NCBI GenBank assembly: GCA_013298845.1
Contig: JAAFJN010000042.1
Span: 1-41,153, forward strand
Source: Chitinophagales bacterium
GTDB taxonomy: Bacteria; Bacteroidota; Bacteroidia; Chitinophagales; Saprospiraceae
Direction of reading: 5' to 3'
DNA length: 41,153 nucleotides
Under the pieces are notes generated by a model. It saw only the letters and a program-made list of their open reading frames with translations, did not search any database and had not been told where the DNA came from. A program made the translations under genes and the position numbers. Shown here in pieces: positions 7,055 to 15,821 of this stretch. Each line of letters starts with the position of its first letter. Within the stretch, counting starts at the first letter, position 1.

Positions 7055-10000
7055 CTATTCACGCGCCCCACAAACCACCAAACGCGTTTCCGTGTGTTTT
7101 TCGTCCGAAATACGGAGAAAAAAGGCCGTTGAGTGCCTATTTCCGGGATAAAGCCAGGTTAACCGAGGGGCGTTTTTCTCCACCTGAAAAGTCTCCAGCG
7201 TGCGGCCGTCCAAACTTAAAATATCAAACCGGATGTTGCCGATATACTCATTTTCAACACCAACGCGCAGAGGGCTGCCTTTGGGCAACGGATTGGGCGA
7301 CAACTCCATATTCCAAGGCCGCCGCGCGCCTCCTTCCGATGTGCCGGACACGATGGGTAAACCAACTGTGTGCCAGGTTTCGTTGGTCATTATGGGCAAA
7401 TTAAAATCAAAATAAATGCCCGCCCGGTTGCGAATGACTGCGCCGTTGGGGTTATCGGCTTTTTGCCCAATCCGGTACACCACAAAACCGTGCGATGCCG
7501 CTTCATTGATATTGGAATCGGGGAGTAAAATATGGTCAAAACGGAATTCCAGTTCCCGTTCGCCGCGCACTTGTACGGTCATGGGGTGGCTGCTTGTGCC
7601 AATATTCAGCGTTTCTACATCGAGCAATGGAGAAAGAGTGTCCCGGATAACCACCGTAAAGGCCGTATCGGTACCGGTGTTTTGGAACCGAATCAGGTAT
7701 TCCAGCGGTTCATTTTTGTCAATATTATGCCCGGTGCCAATGCCCTCGGGGAATCCGGTTTTGTCGTTTGGATCGAAGGAACCAATATTGGCCCGACAAA
7801 ATACGTTGCGGCTCGGCAGGTACTCGGTGGTACTATACGCATAAGGCGTGCTGTTGCCACCGTTACAATGGAGCAAAAAGGACTGCGCATACAAGGACCC
7901 AAACGGATAACCGATTTCTTGTGGCACCCGAAGTTGCAGACTGGGGTCGGTAGTGGCGGCTATTTTTTGGGTAAAAACCCCACCGGCATTCAGGAAAAAA
8001 TTCCCTTCGGCGACCAACAGAGAATCGACGTTGTTTTGAACGGGCCGCCACACTTGCCAAATACGGGGCGCACCCATATCGCCCGTACCAACGTTGTTGA
8101 TTTGTACCAACACCGAATCGCCGAGACAGGCCATTTTTGCGCGCAAAATCGCACCCTGCCAATTAGTGCACAAGGTATCCGGCGTAATGGTTGCTTCGGT
8201 GCAGTGCATTTGTCCCAACGCCGATGCACAAGAGATGTTTACAGTCAAATAAAACGTTCCGCTTCCATTGGCCGGAAGATCGCCCAAATTGAACCAAAGG
8301 CTATCGCCCGATTGTTGGGCAATGGGAAACGAACTACTCAGCAAATCAATAAATGGATCGAGTATGATTCTGGCTTGGGCATTGGGCGCCAACGCGGTGC
8401 CGGTATTGCGGTACCTGACCGCCAGTCGGGTATCGAAACAACGGCGCAGCAGCGGAGCGGCCACACTGATTTCGAGGCGGGGACAAAGCACCGCCGGCTT
8501 AACGGGCAGCCGTGGACTGTTGTAATTGCCACTGGTAATATTGGCGGGTATGGTGGCCGTAGTGGTGCAGGTTTCCCACAAGTCATTGGGAACTACTGCC
8601 GATATTTCATAGGTACCGCCCGTTGCTAATACCCTGAAATTACCCGTTTCACTGCTCATGCCGTAGTTCGCCTGGTTGTTTGCGCCAATGGTTTTTACCA
8701 AAAAGTTCGACAGGCTGGGTTCGGCAAGTGCGCCAACGCAATCGGCGTTGATATCACTTTTAACCACCCCGCCCAAAGTCAGAAAATCGGGAACGGGGTA
8801 AGTGCTGCGCCAGGCACCGTCGCCGCTGGTAAACCAAAGGTATTGCTCGGGGGTTAAAAACAGTTGACGATCTACCCAATAATGCGGGGGCGCGTTGAGC
8901 GAATTCCAGGTAAAGCCATTATCTACCGAAAGCATGGGAGAATTGGTACCCAGCACCAAAAGTCGGTTGTTGGCCAATGTAAAAGAGATGCTTGGTGTAC
9001 CCAATCCACTTTGGTTAGTGGTCGTCCAACTGGCACCACCGTTGGAACTTCGATGGGTTTTACCACCGCCAATGAGCAGAATATCGCCATTGAGCAAAGG
9101 AAAAATATGGGGTATTCCTCCGGTTAAAGCGGGCGTTTGCACGTTTGTCCAGGTGACACCCTCATCGGTAGATTTCTGAATTTGACCCGCTCCATTTGCG
9201 GCCCAAAACACCCCGTCGGGGGCAATGGTGGGCGAATTGATGGTGACATTTCCAAGATCGCTCCAGGTACTTCCCTCGTCATCGGAGCGAAAGGTGGTGA
9301 AATCCGCCATACCGGTCGTATCGGCCGCAATAAACATGACACGATCCACCAACCGCACGTATCTCAATTCGGCATCGGGGTTCAACTGCGACGGCGTTAT
9401 ATCTTGCCAATTCAGGCCGCGATCGGCAGATTTGTACAAACGATTGTCCCAAATAGCGCAAAAGGCGCTATCAGATACAATAGCCAGGTCGGTATAGATG
9501 AAAAAATCATTGGTATTGTTGAGCGTACCGCGCCGATGTTGCCAGTTGTCCGCGCCATTTTGGCTATAATAAACGCCGTCGGGGTTAAATACTAAAGCCG
9601 CTCCGTCGGGGAAAAAGTGCATCTTTAATGGTTCGACGTGGTTGGGCATTCCGTAAGCCGAAACTTGCCACGAAATACCATCGTCGGTGCTGCGGTACAA
9701 GCCACTGTAAGTATATTCGGCAAGGATAACTCCGCCGGGCATTGTGGCAAATTTTCGAAGATTATCCAGGGGTAATGGTTGCCAGGTAGTTCCATTATCA
9801 TCGGAATATTGCGATAAATTGCTCAATGTTTGTTCTTTTACGGCCAACAGACGCCCGGTTTCGGTAACGGCCACACTACTGGCTTTTAGGGGCAGTTCGG
9901 TCCAGGTCAGGCCGTCGTCAGTACTTCGTAGCAAGTTATTGTTGGTGACGAGGTAGGCTGAGCCGTTGGGGTTAAACACAATTCCGGTAATGTTTTTGCC

Positions 10001-10678
10001 CGTTGTGAGCGCATCGTTTTCCCAAACGGTCCAGGTCAGGCCATTATCGGTGCTTCGGCGAATGGGGTTGATTTGCCCGGCTGTTCCGGTCGCTTTCCAG
10101 GCGTAAAAATGCCCGGTTAATGGGTTACGGCTAAGATTGGTAAGCCCACCAATATTCAATACCTCCACCACCGTACGACTGCTGTCGGTACTGCGCACCA
10201 CATTACCACTCCGAATACCTAACATAATGGCCCCGGTGTCGAGGATTTGCGTTGCCGTGACATTAGTGGAAGTCCAGATGGAGCCATTATTTAATATTTT
10301 GGTCCAATTGCGACCGTTATCGGCAGAAACGGATAGCCGAACATTATCAAAATACCAAATTCTTCCATCTTTACCCAAAACCAGGGCCGCTTCGGTGTGG
10401 ATGGTGCTGGGATAGTCGTTCCACTGCCAGTTGATACCGCCATCGGCACTTTCGTACACCCCAGCCACCGCACCAAAGCGCAGGAATTTGCCACCGGTAC
10501 CTACTCCGAAGGAACCAAAAGCAAAGCCGCCGGGCGGACCGGGCATCCGTTGCCACTCCAGTTGGGCATGAAGCGAGGGCGTTGCCAGAAAGATCAAAGC
10601 CCAGAGTAAAAACAAGGTGAATTTATGGCCACCCAAGGTGGTACGTTCGGTTGCGAAAACTATATTTTTATGTCTCAT
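7055..10678 (-). CDS. Large secreted BNR-repeat protein with T9SS C-terminal domain
   Basis: This 1207-residue protein starts at the ATG at 10678, about 25 residues before a hydrophobic signal segment ending SLHAQ. The upstream extension has no signal character. Residues about 40-640 contain many BNR/sialidase-type turns (SADNGRNW, STDDGLTW, SDDNGTTW and similar), as in beta-propellers of secreted glycan-binding or photosynthesis-stability-like proteins. After an Ig-like stretch comes a DUF11/DUF7619-like module (FDPNDKTGFPEG, then LEYLIRFQNTGTDTAF, GIYFDFNLPI). The last ~80 residues form a T9SS type A sorting domain beginning LSPNPLPKGSP. Sialidase activity is not implied, because Asp-box repeats occur in many non-enzymes. 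It probably sits on the cell surface. Confidence 0.88.
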   Translation of the reverse strand: MRHKNIVFATERTTLGGHKFTLFLLWALIFLATPSLHAQLEWQRMPGPPGGFAFGSFGVGTGGKFLRFGAVAGVYESADGGINWQWNDYPSTIHTEAALVLGKDGRIWYFDNVRLSVSADNGRNWTKILNNGSIWTSTNVTATQILDTGAIMLGIRSGNVVRSTDSSRTVVEVLNIGGLTNLSRNPLTGHFYAWKATGTAGQINPIRRSTDNGLTWTVWENDALTTGKNITGIVFNPNGSAYLVTNNNLLRSTDDGLTWTELPLKASSVAVTETGRLLAVKEQTLSNLSQYSDDNGTTWQPLPLDNLRKFATMPGGVILAEYTYSGLYRSTDDGISWQVSAYGMPNHVEPLKMHFFPDGAALVFNPDGVYYSQNGADNWQHRRGTLNNTNDFFIYTDLAIVSDSAFCAIWDNRLYKSADRGLNWQDITPSQLNPDAELRYVRLVDRVMFIAADTTGMADFTTFRSDDEGSTWSDLGNVTINSPTIAPDGVFWAANGAGQIQKSTDEGVTWTNVQTPALTGGIPHIFPLLNGDILLIGGGKTHRSSNGGASWTTTNQSGLGTPSISFTLANNRLLVLGTNSPMLSVDNGFTWNSLNAPPHYWVDRQLFLTPEQYLWFTSGDGAWRSTYPVPDFLTLGGVVKSDINADCVGALAEPSLSNFLVKTIGANNQANYGMSSETGNFRVLATGGTYEISAVVPNDLWETCTTTATIPANITSGNYNSPRLPVKPAVLCPRLEISVAAPLLRRCFDTRLAVRYRNTGTALAPNAQARIILDPFIDLLSSSFPIAQQSGDSLWFNLGDLPANGSGTFYLTVNISCASALGQMHCTEATITPDTLCTNWQGAILRAKMACLGDSVLVQINNVGTGDMGAPRIWQVWRPVQNNVDSLLVAEGNFFLNAGGVFTQKIAATTDPSLQLRVPQEIGYPFGSLYAQSFLLHCNGGNSTPYAYSTTEYLPSRNVFCRANIGSFDPNDKTGFPEGIGTGHNIDKNEPLEYLIRFQNTGTDTAFTVVIRDTLSPLLDVETLNIGTSSHPMTVQVRGERELEFRFDHILLPDSNINEAASHGFVVYRIGQKADNPNGAVIRNRAGIYFDFNLPIMTNETWHTVGLPIVSGTSEGGARRPWNMELSPNPLPKGSPLRVGVENEYIGNIRFDILSLDGRTLETFQVEKNAPRLTWLYPGNRHSTAFFLRISDEKHTETRLVVCGARE

Positions 10679-10929
10679 CGTGTATTTATACTGAGCGTCG
10701 CCAGATTTTGTGCACCGCCACGGGGGAACGCGTCCCACATTTTCAGGCACAAGACCTGCTCAGTCGTAGTATATCTGCAAAAGTCTTGTTTTATTACCGA
10801 TCATCCTTCATCAACACCCCAAAAACTTTTGATTTCGAATGCCTTTTTTGCAAAAAACTTCAAAATCAAAAATCTTACATCGGGATTCTTACATCAAAAA
10901 ACAGATTAGGATAACCCACAAAATGCGCT

Positions 10930-11038
10930 AAAAAACTTCTGCTATCTGCTATCATACATCATCAATCATATATCAAAAAAACCACGGTGTTGAGCGATAG
11001 CCGAAACACACTGGCACAATCCACAAAATGCGCTAAAT
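10930..11038. repeat. Interspersed AT-rich repeat, copy 4
   Basis: This is the longest copy. It contains the TGTTGAGCGATAGCCGAAAC module and ends with CACAAAATGCGCTAAA, as copy 1 ends with a related sequence. Confidence 0.75.
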
Positions 11039-11091
11039 AAGCCGCCGTTTTCAGGTCTGCCGTGGGTAATGGCGCTCATATAGAATCCGAA

Positions 11092-11160
11092 CCGCTCTGA
11101 GATGTCATCCACTCCGTTCCTCCGGGATGCACATCTCGCCGCTGCACGCGCGATGGCGGG
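11092..11160. repeat. GAGATGTCATCC hairpin repeat, copy 3 of 3
   Basis: It is nearly identical to 5979-6045 through the bulged stem and the CGCCGCTG-ACGCGCGATGG tail. Confidence 0.75.
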
Positions 11161-11177
11161 CAAAAAACGCTTCGTTT

Positions 11178-11246
11178 TTCACTCTACACCTTTCACTCTT
11201 CACTTTTCACTCTTCGTTTTTCACTCTTCACTCTTCACTCTTCACT
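11178..11246. repeat. TTCACTC heptamer array
   Basis: TTCACTC units, with some TTTCACT variants, repeat about nine times and end just before the promoter of the hybrid sensor. The same unit makes up the array at 34525-34605. Confidence 0.8.
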
Positions 11247-11256
11247 AAAAAAAGTC

Positions 11257-11264
11257 TAAGTTTG
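11257..11264 (+). promoter_or_regulatory. -7 promoter box (TAAGTTTG)
   Basis: This is an exact match to TAnnTTTG, 23 bases before the TTG start of the hybrid sensor. The -33 position falls inside the TTCACTC array and shows no TTTG. Confidence 0.5.
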
Positions 11265-11287
11265 CGCTGCCGTTAGGAACTTTACGT

Positions 11288-14200
11288 TTGAAAAATTCAA
11301 TATTTTTGCTCATATTCAGCAGTTTTGTGCTCGCGCTGCCCGCACAAAAATTACCGCAGTGCCAACTGCTCACCACCGCAGACGGCTTGTCGCAGGGCAT
11401 GATATTCGACGTACTGCAAAGCCGCGACGGGTTTATCTGGCTGGCCACCAACGATGGTTTAAATTGTTACGATGGCAGCCGTTTTGAGGTCTTTACCCCC
11501 GATCCTTTTAACCCCTTTTCGATTAGCAACAGCGAAATTAACCGACTATTTGAGGACCACAACGGCCTGATTTGGGCCAGTACTGCCACGCAATTGGAGG
11601 TTTTTGACCCAAAAAACAAACGTTTTTACCACGTTTTTCACAACGGACAACCGGTGTTTAGTTCGAACCACAATAGTTTTGAACAAACACCCGACGGTAC
11701 CATCTGGCTCACCGATGATTATTACCTGTGGAAAATCAACCTTTCGCCCGGCGATTTGGAAAAAGCGGCGGCGACGGGTTCGGCCAATGTTGCGCCGGTT
11801 TGTGAACATGTATTGTTGCAGGATGCCGCCGGTCCGGCCAACGGACAGGAGCCTTTGCGGTGCGCAAAAGTGCTGTTTAGCCGCCAGCAAAAATTACTGC
11901 TGGGTACCAACCACGGTTTGTATCGCCTCGATCGGGAAACCGGCAAATTGGCCCCCGAATACCTCATTCCGGCGATTGAATTGCGGGGACTGGCCGAAAA
12001 CAAAGCGGGCCAAATTGTGCTCATGGGCCGCCTGCCGTCCAAGTGCCGGTTGTGGGTGTGCATCTCGGCCACGGGCGTGCAGCAGGTGGAAGATTGCCCG
12101 TTGATCAATTACCCACGCAACGTTTTTTCTTTTGATGAAGCGGATTATTTGTGGACGTACCGCGGTGGAATGATCCAAAAATGGCGGGTTTCGGCCTTTT
12201 TTAACCGCGAAAAACCAGAACTGGAAATCAGCGGCGAAGTGGCCTTGCTGAAAGATGAACAGGGCGGTTATTGCACCCGGTTTTTATTTGACAAAAGTGG
12301 GGTCGGCTGGATTGGCACCAATGGTTTTGGGGTGATTAAAATGAACAAAAACACTTCCAAATTTAAAACGGCCCTGCCCAATATTACCCAACGGCTTATC
12401 CTGGAAGCGCCCGACGGCGGTTTTTACAGCCTGGAATCGCCGCAGGTAAAATACCGCTCGATTGCCTTTGACCAACCCGGCCCGAATACGGACTTTTTTG
12501 GGCGTTTTCACCCCACGGATTACAGTTCGGTGGGGCGGCTGGCGGCATGTTTCGACCGGGCGGGCAACGGTTGGTCGTTGAGCCGCTCCGATTCCTTTTT
12601 GTACCGCATGGATGCCGTTACCAAAGTGCAAACGGCGTTTCCGTGGCGGGGTTTTGGGTTGTTGTGCACCCGATATGGGCAGTTGTTGAGCCTCGAAACA
12701 ACGGGGTTGCGCCAATTTGATCCCCAAAGTCAAACCACCGCCGTTTTTGCATTTGACCAACCCCAAAAACGGCTGCTCGAAAATTCCCATTTCCTCTACG
12801 AAGACGCGGCGGGGGTGATTTGGATCATGGGCATGCAGGGACTGATTCGGGCAACGCCGGACCAGGGACGGTACCGGTTTACGTTTTTTCGCAACGAACC
12901 CAGCGACCGTTTTTCACTCAGCAGCAATATCGTGCAAAGTGTCGCCGATGACCCGCTGGACCCGCACTTGTACCTTTGGGTGGGGACAAAAGGGGGCGGT
13001 TTGAACCGTTTGGACAAAAAAACGGGCCAGTTCCGGCAGTATAAAACGGAGCAGGGACTACCGGACAATGTGGTGTACGGGGTGTTGGCGCCCAACCGGC
13101 CTTTGGGCAGCACGGCTCCGGGTTATATTTGGTTAAGTACCAACAAGGGGCTTTGTCGTTTCGATGTACGGGCCGAAACCACCAAAAACTTCACCGTGGC
13201 GGATGGTTTGCAGGAAAATGAGTTCAACAACGCCAGTTACCTGAAAACCCGGAATGGTACGTTGATTTTTGGCGGGGTAAAGGGCCTGACGGTGTTTCAC
13301 CCCGATAGTTTGCGGTTTAATAAGGTATTGCCCCAAACCCGCATCGTTGGTTTGCAGGTGAATAATAAAAAATACGACATTGCCGGCCGCTCATCCGTAG
13401 TGTTGGCCCATTACCAAAACTTGTTGACCTTCGATTTTGCGGCGCTTGAATTTACCAATCCGGCCCAAAACCAGTACCGGTATCAGTTGGTGGGCGTGGA
13501 CAAAAACTGGGTGGATTTGGGCAATAAAAACAGCATTCAATTTGCCAATTTGGCCCCGGGAACCTACATTTTTATGGTCTTGGGCAGCAATAACGACGGG
13601 TTGTGGAGCGAGCAACCCGCCCAGTTGCAGTTTACGATTCGGCCGCCGTGGTGGGCTTCGTGGTGGGCTTACCTGGTGTATTTGGCGTTGGTAGCCACGG
13701 CGATTTGGGCGTATTACCAATATTTGCTGCGCCAGCGAATCTCCGAACAGGAGAAACTGCGCTTGCGGGAATTGGCCGATTTTAAAAGCCGATTTTTCAC
13801 CAATATCACCCACGAATTCCGGACGCCATTGACCGTTATGTTGGGTGTGGGTGCGCAATTGGCGCAGGCGGAAACCGACGAACCCAAACTGAATAAACTG
13901 GACTTGATTAAACGCAGCGGCGAAAATCTGTTGCGGCTGGTGAACCAAATTTTGGATTTGGCCAAATTGGAATCCGATGCGCTGAACATGCACTACGTTC
14001 AGGGCGATATTTTGACGTTTATTAAATACATCGCCGAAAGTTTGCACTCCCTCGCCAATGCCCAAAACTTGCTCTTGCGCGTAGAAAGCACCGAAAGCAC
14101 CCTCGTGATGGACTACGATCCCGAACGTTTTTTGCAAATTATCCATAACCTGTTGTCGAACGCAATCAAGTTCACGCCATCGGGTGGGAAGGTTTTGGTG

Positions 14201-15526
14201 CAGGTGGCGGCCAAAGATGCGTGGCTACACGTGGCGGTTAAGGATTCGGGCGCGGGTATTCCGCCGGAGGAACTGCCCCATTTGTTTGACCGATTTTTTC
14301 AGGCGCGCAATCAGGCGTACGCGAACGCGGGCGGAACCGGCATTGGTTTATCGCTGACGCGTGAACTGGTAAAAGCAATGGGCGGCGAGATTTCGGTGGA
14401 AAGCACCGTGGGCGCGGGAACCACTTTTTTGGTCAAATTACCCATCACGAATCGGGCGGATTTGGAGGAAAAAGTGTCTCTGGAGCGCATTCCGATGGGG
14501 CGGGAACGGTGGTCGGCAGCGGGAACGGTGGTCCCGGCCGGAACGGAACCGGATGGTTATTCAATTTTGATTATTGAGGATAATCCCGATGTCGTGGAGT
14601 ATTTGGAATCTTGTTGGGGCGACCCTCGTGGTCGCCCAATCGTGCCCGACCCAGGATCCAAGGGCGACCGTCGGGGCGACCCTCGTGGTCGCCCAATCGT
14701 GCCCGACCCAGGATCTATGGACCGTCCTAATTCACCAATTTCGGATAATTCGCAGGGTGATGGGATGGTGGATTATCCGAAGTTGGGCGACCACAAGGGT
14801 CGCCCCAACGGTCGCCCCGACGGGCGCCCCAATATATATTTCGCGTACAACGGCCAGGCCGGCATCGAAAAAGCACTCGAAACGATCCCCGATCTCATCA
14901 TCAGTGACGTCATGATGCCCATTAAAGACGGCTTTGAAGTGGTAGAAACCCTCAAAAACGACGAACGCACCAGCCATATTCCCATCATTCTGCTCACCGC
15001 CAAAGCCGACGTCCAGAGCCGTTTGGCGGGACTGCGCCGGGGCGCGGATGCCTATTTGTCCAAACCTTTTCACCAGGAAGAACTGCTGGTAACCGTGGAC
15101 AACCTGCTGGAAACGCGCAAAAAATTGCAGTTAAAATACCAGCAAACCATCTTCACCACCGAAGCACCCGTGACGCCCGAAAGGCCGTTAGCAAAGGAAA
15201 ACACCGACGTAGAGGACGTGTTTTTGCAAAATATCCGCCTCCTGATCGAAGAAAACTACACGCAGGAAGATTTTGGCTTGCCACAATTGTGCCTGAAAGC
15301 GGGGATGAGTCGTTCGCAATTATTCCGCAAAATGAAAGCCCTCACCGATATTGCGCCGTCCGATTTAATTCGGTCGCACCGCCTGAACCGGGCCAAAGCC
15401 CTGCTCGAAAGCGGCACCGTCAACGTCGCGGAGGCCGCGTGGCGGGTGGGTTTTAAAGACCCTTCTTATTTTTCAAAATTGTACCAGGAGGAATTTGGGG
15501 TAGCACCGAGTGCGGTGAAGCGTTAA
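11288..15526 (+). CDS. Hybrid two-component system sensor-regulator (HTCS) with palindrome-derived insert in its receiver domain
   Basis: This 1412-residue one-protein signalling system starts at TTG 11288, which gives a signal peptide ending LPAQ. An in-frame stop lies 40 bases upstream with no ATG between. Two-component propeller repeats (about 30-700) and a Y_Y_Y domain (about 711-785) form the periplasmic sensor, followed by a membrane helix (about 788-815). The kinase has its phospho-acceptor H842 (THEFRTP) and an ATPase domain (NLLSNAIKF, later GTGIGLSL). The receiver has E1097-D1098 and phospho-acceptor D1207, with an AraC DNA-binding domain at about 1312-1412. Residues 1110-1182 (14615-14833) are a foreign, Gly/Pro/Arg/Asp-rich insert between receiver helix 1 and strand 2. 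Other HTCS proteins often control glycan-use genes, but no SusCD pair is nearby, so the signal is unknown. Confidence 0.95.
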   Translation: MKNSIFLLIFSSFVLALPAQKLPQCQLLTTADGLSQGMIFDVLQSRDGFIWLATNDGLNCYDGSRFEVFTPDPFNPFSISNSEINRLFEDHNGLIWASTATQLEVFDPKNKRFYHVFHNGQPVFSSNHNSFEQTPDGTIWLTDDYYLWKINLSPGDLEKAAATGSANVAPVCEHVLLQDAAGPANGQEPLRCAKVLFSRQQKLLLGTNHGLYRLDRETGKLAPEYLIPAIELRGLAENKAGQIVLMGRLPSKCRLWVCISATGVQQVEDCPLINYPRNVFSFDEADYLWTYRGGMIQKWRVSAFFNREKPELEISGEVALLKDEQGGYCTRFLFDKSGVGWIGTNGFGVIKMNKNTSKFKTALPNITQRLILEAPDGGFYSLESPQVKYRSIAFDQPGPNTDFFGRFHPTDYSSVGRLAACFDRAGNGWSLSRSDSFLYRMDAVTKVQTAFPWRGFGLLCTRYGQLLSLETTGLRQFDPQSQTTAVFAFDQPQKRLLENSHFLYEDAAGVIWIMGMQGLIRATPDQGRYRFTFFRNEPSDRFSLSSNIVQSVADDPLDPHLYLWVGTKGGGLNRLDKKTGQFRQYKTEQGLPDNVVYGVLAPNRPLGSTAPGYIWLSTNKGLCRFDVRAETTKNFTVADGLQENEFNNASYLKTRNGTLIFGGVKGLTVFHPDSLRFNKVLPQTRIVGLQVNNKKYDIAGRSSVVLAHYQNLLTFDFAALEFTNPAQNQYRYQLVGVDKNWVDLGNKNSIQFANLAPGTYIFMVLGSNNDGLWSEQPAQLQFTIRPPWWASWWAYLVYLALVATAIWAYYQYLLRQRISEQEKLRLRELADFKSRFFTNITHEFRTPLTVMLGVGAQLAQAETDEPKLNKLDLIKRSGENLLRLVNQILDLAKLESDALNMHYVQGDILTFIKYIAESLHSLANAQNLLLRVESTESTLVMDYDPERFLQIIHNLLSNAIKFTPSGGKVLVQVAAKDAWLHVAVKDSGAGIPPEELPHLFDRFFQARNQAYANAGGTGIGLSLTRELVKAMGGEISVESTVGAGTTFLVKLPITNRADLEEKVSLERIPMGRERWSAAGTVVPAGTEPDGYSILIIEDNPDVVEYLESCWGDPRGRPIVPDPGSKGDRRGDPRGRPIVPDPGSMDRPNSPISDNSQGDGMVDYPKLGDHKGRPNGRPDGRPNIYFAYNGQAGIEKALETIPDLIISDVMMPIKDGFEVVETLKNDERTSHIPIILLTAKADVQSRLAGLRRGADAYLSKPFHQEELLVTVDNLLETRKKLQLKYQQTIFTTEAPVTPERPLAKENTDVEDVFLQNIRLLIEENYTQEDFGLPQLCLKAGMSRSQLFRKMKALTDIAPSDLIRSHRLNRAKALLESGTVNVAEAAWRVGFKDPSYFSKLYQEEFGVAPSAVKR
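14615..14833. repeat. REP-like palindrome cluster inserted in frame in the HTCS receiver
   Basis: A 219-base block (73 codons) holds two 43-base direct repeats 57 bases apart (14616-14658 and 14673-14715). Each contains the hairpin GGGCGACC-ctcgt-GGTCGCCC. A third hairpin of the same arms lies in 14785-14805, and a 15-base imperfect palindrome pairs 14735-14749 with 14772-14786. The sequence encodes GDPRGRPIVPDPGS twice. It has no counterpart in ordinary receiver domains, where strand 2 follows helix 1 after a few residues. Confidence 0.85.
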
Positions 15527-15653
15527 AACACTCGTTTTGCGGTTGTTGAGGGGAATGACCAATTTTCCAAAAATTCACATTGGAATGAAAAAAATTTTAG
15601 TGTTCGACTAAAAAAAACAAAAACGAGCAAATAATTGATTGTCAATTTTTTAC

Positions 15654-15695
15654 AAAAAAGGTAATTTCGTTACACGCAACGAAATTACCTTTTTT
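15654..15695 (+). terminator. Terminator after the HTCS gene
   Basis: A perfect 18-base-pair stem, with arms containing GGTAATTTCGTT and AACGAAATTACC, has a six-base loop and A/T ends, so it can act in both directions. It stands 128 bases after the stop. A close relative is at 17464. Confidence 0.8.
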
Positions 15696-15821
15696 AATGC
15701 GCATTTGAACGGGGACCGGGAGGAGGGGCACTTACCTCCTTCCGGTAGTTTGACATATAGCCAATGAGGACCGACAATTACCCAACGGCCTCATAACACT
15801 TATTTCAAAACACCCTTTATT

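Larger units (their letters stand above)
10679..11287. other. 609-base intergenic region made of repeats
   Basis: The region divides two divergent genes. It holds copy 2 of the TTTTTTGCAAAAAACTTC repeat (10842-10902), copy 4 of the AACTTCTGCTATC repeat (10930-11038), copy 3 of the GAGATGTCATCC hairpin (11092-11160) and a TTCACTC array (11178-11246). A -7 box lies at 11257. I see no extra gene. Confidence 0.7.

Noticed and set aside
13391-14146. 251-codon frame antisense to the HTCS kinase region
   Set aside because: It has Gln/Phe/His-rich shadow composition and lies opposite invariant kinase motifs.
14616-14715. CRISPR-like reading of the 43-base direct repeats
   Set aside because: There are only two copies with one 14-base spacer, they lie inside a coding sequence, and no cas genes are present.
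15718-15743. GGGAGGAGG paired with CCTCCTTCC, resembling a sequestered Shine-Dalgarno or riboswitch
   Set aside because: No start codon follows at a suitable distance, and Bacteroidota seldom use strong Shine-Dalgarno pairing. There is no known riboswitch core.
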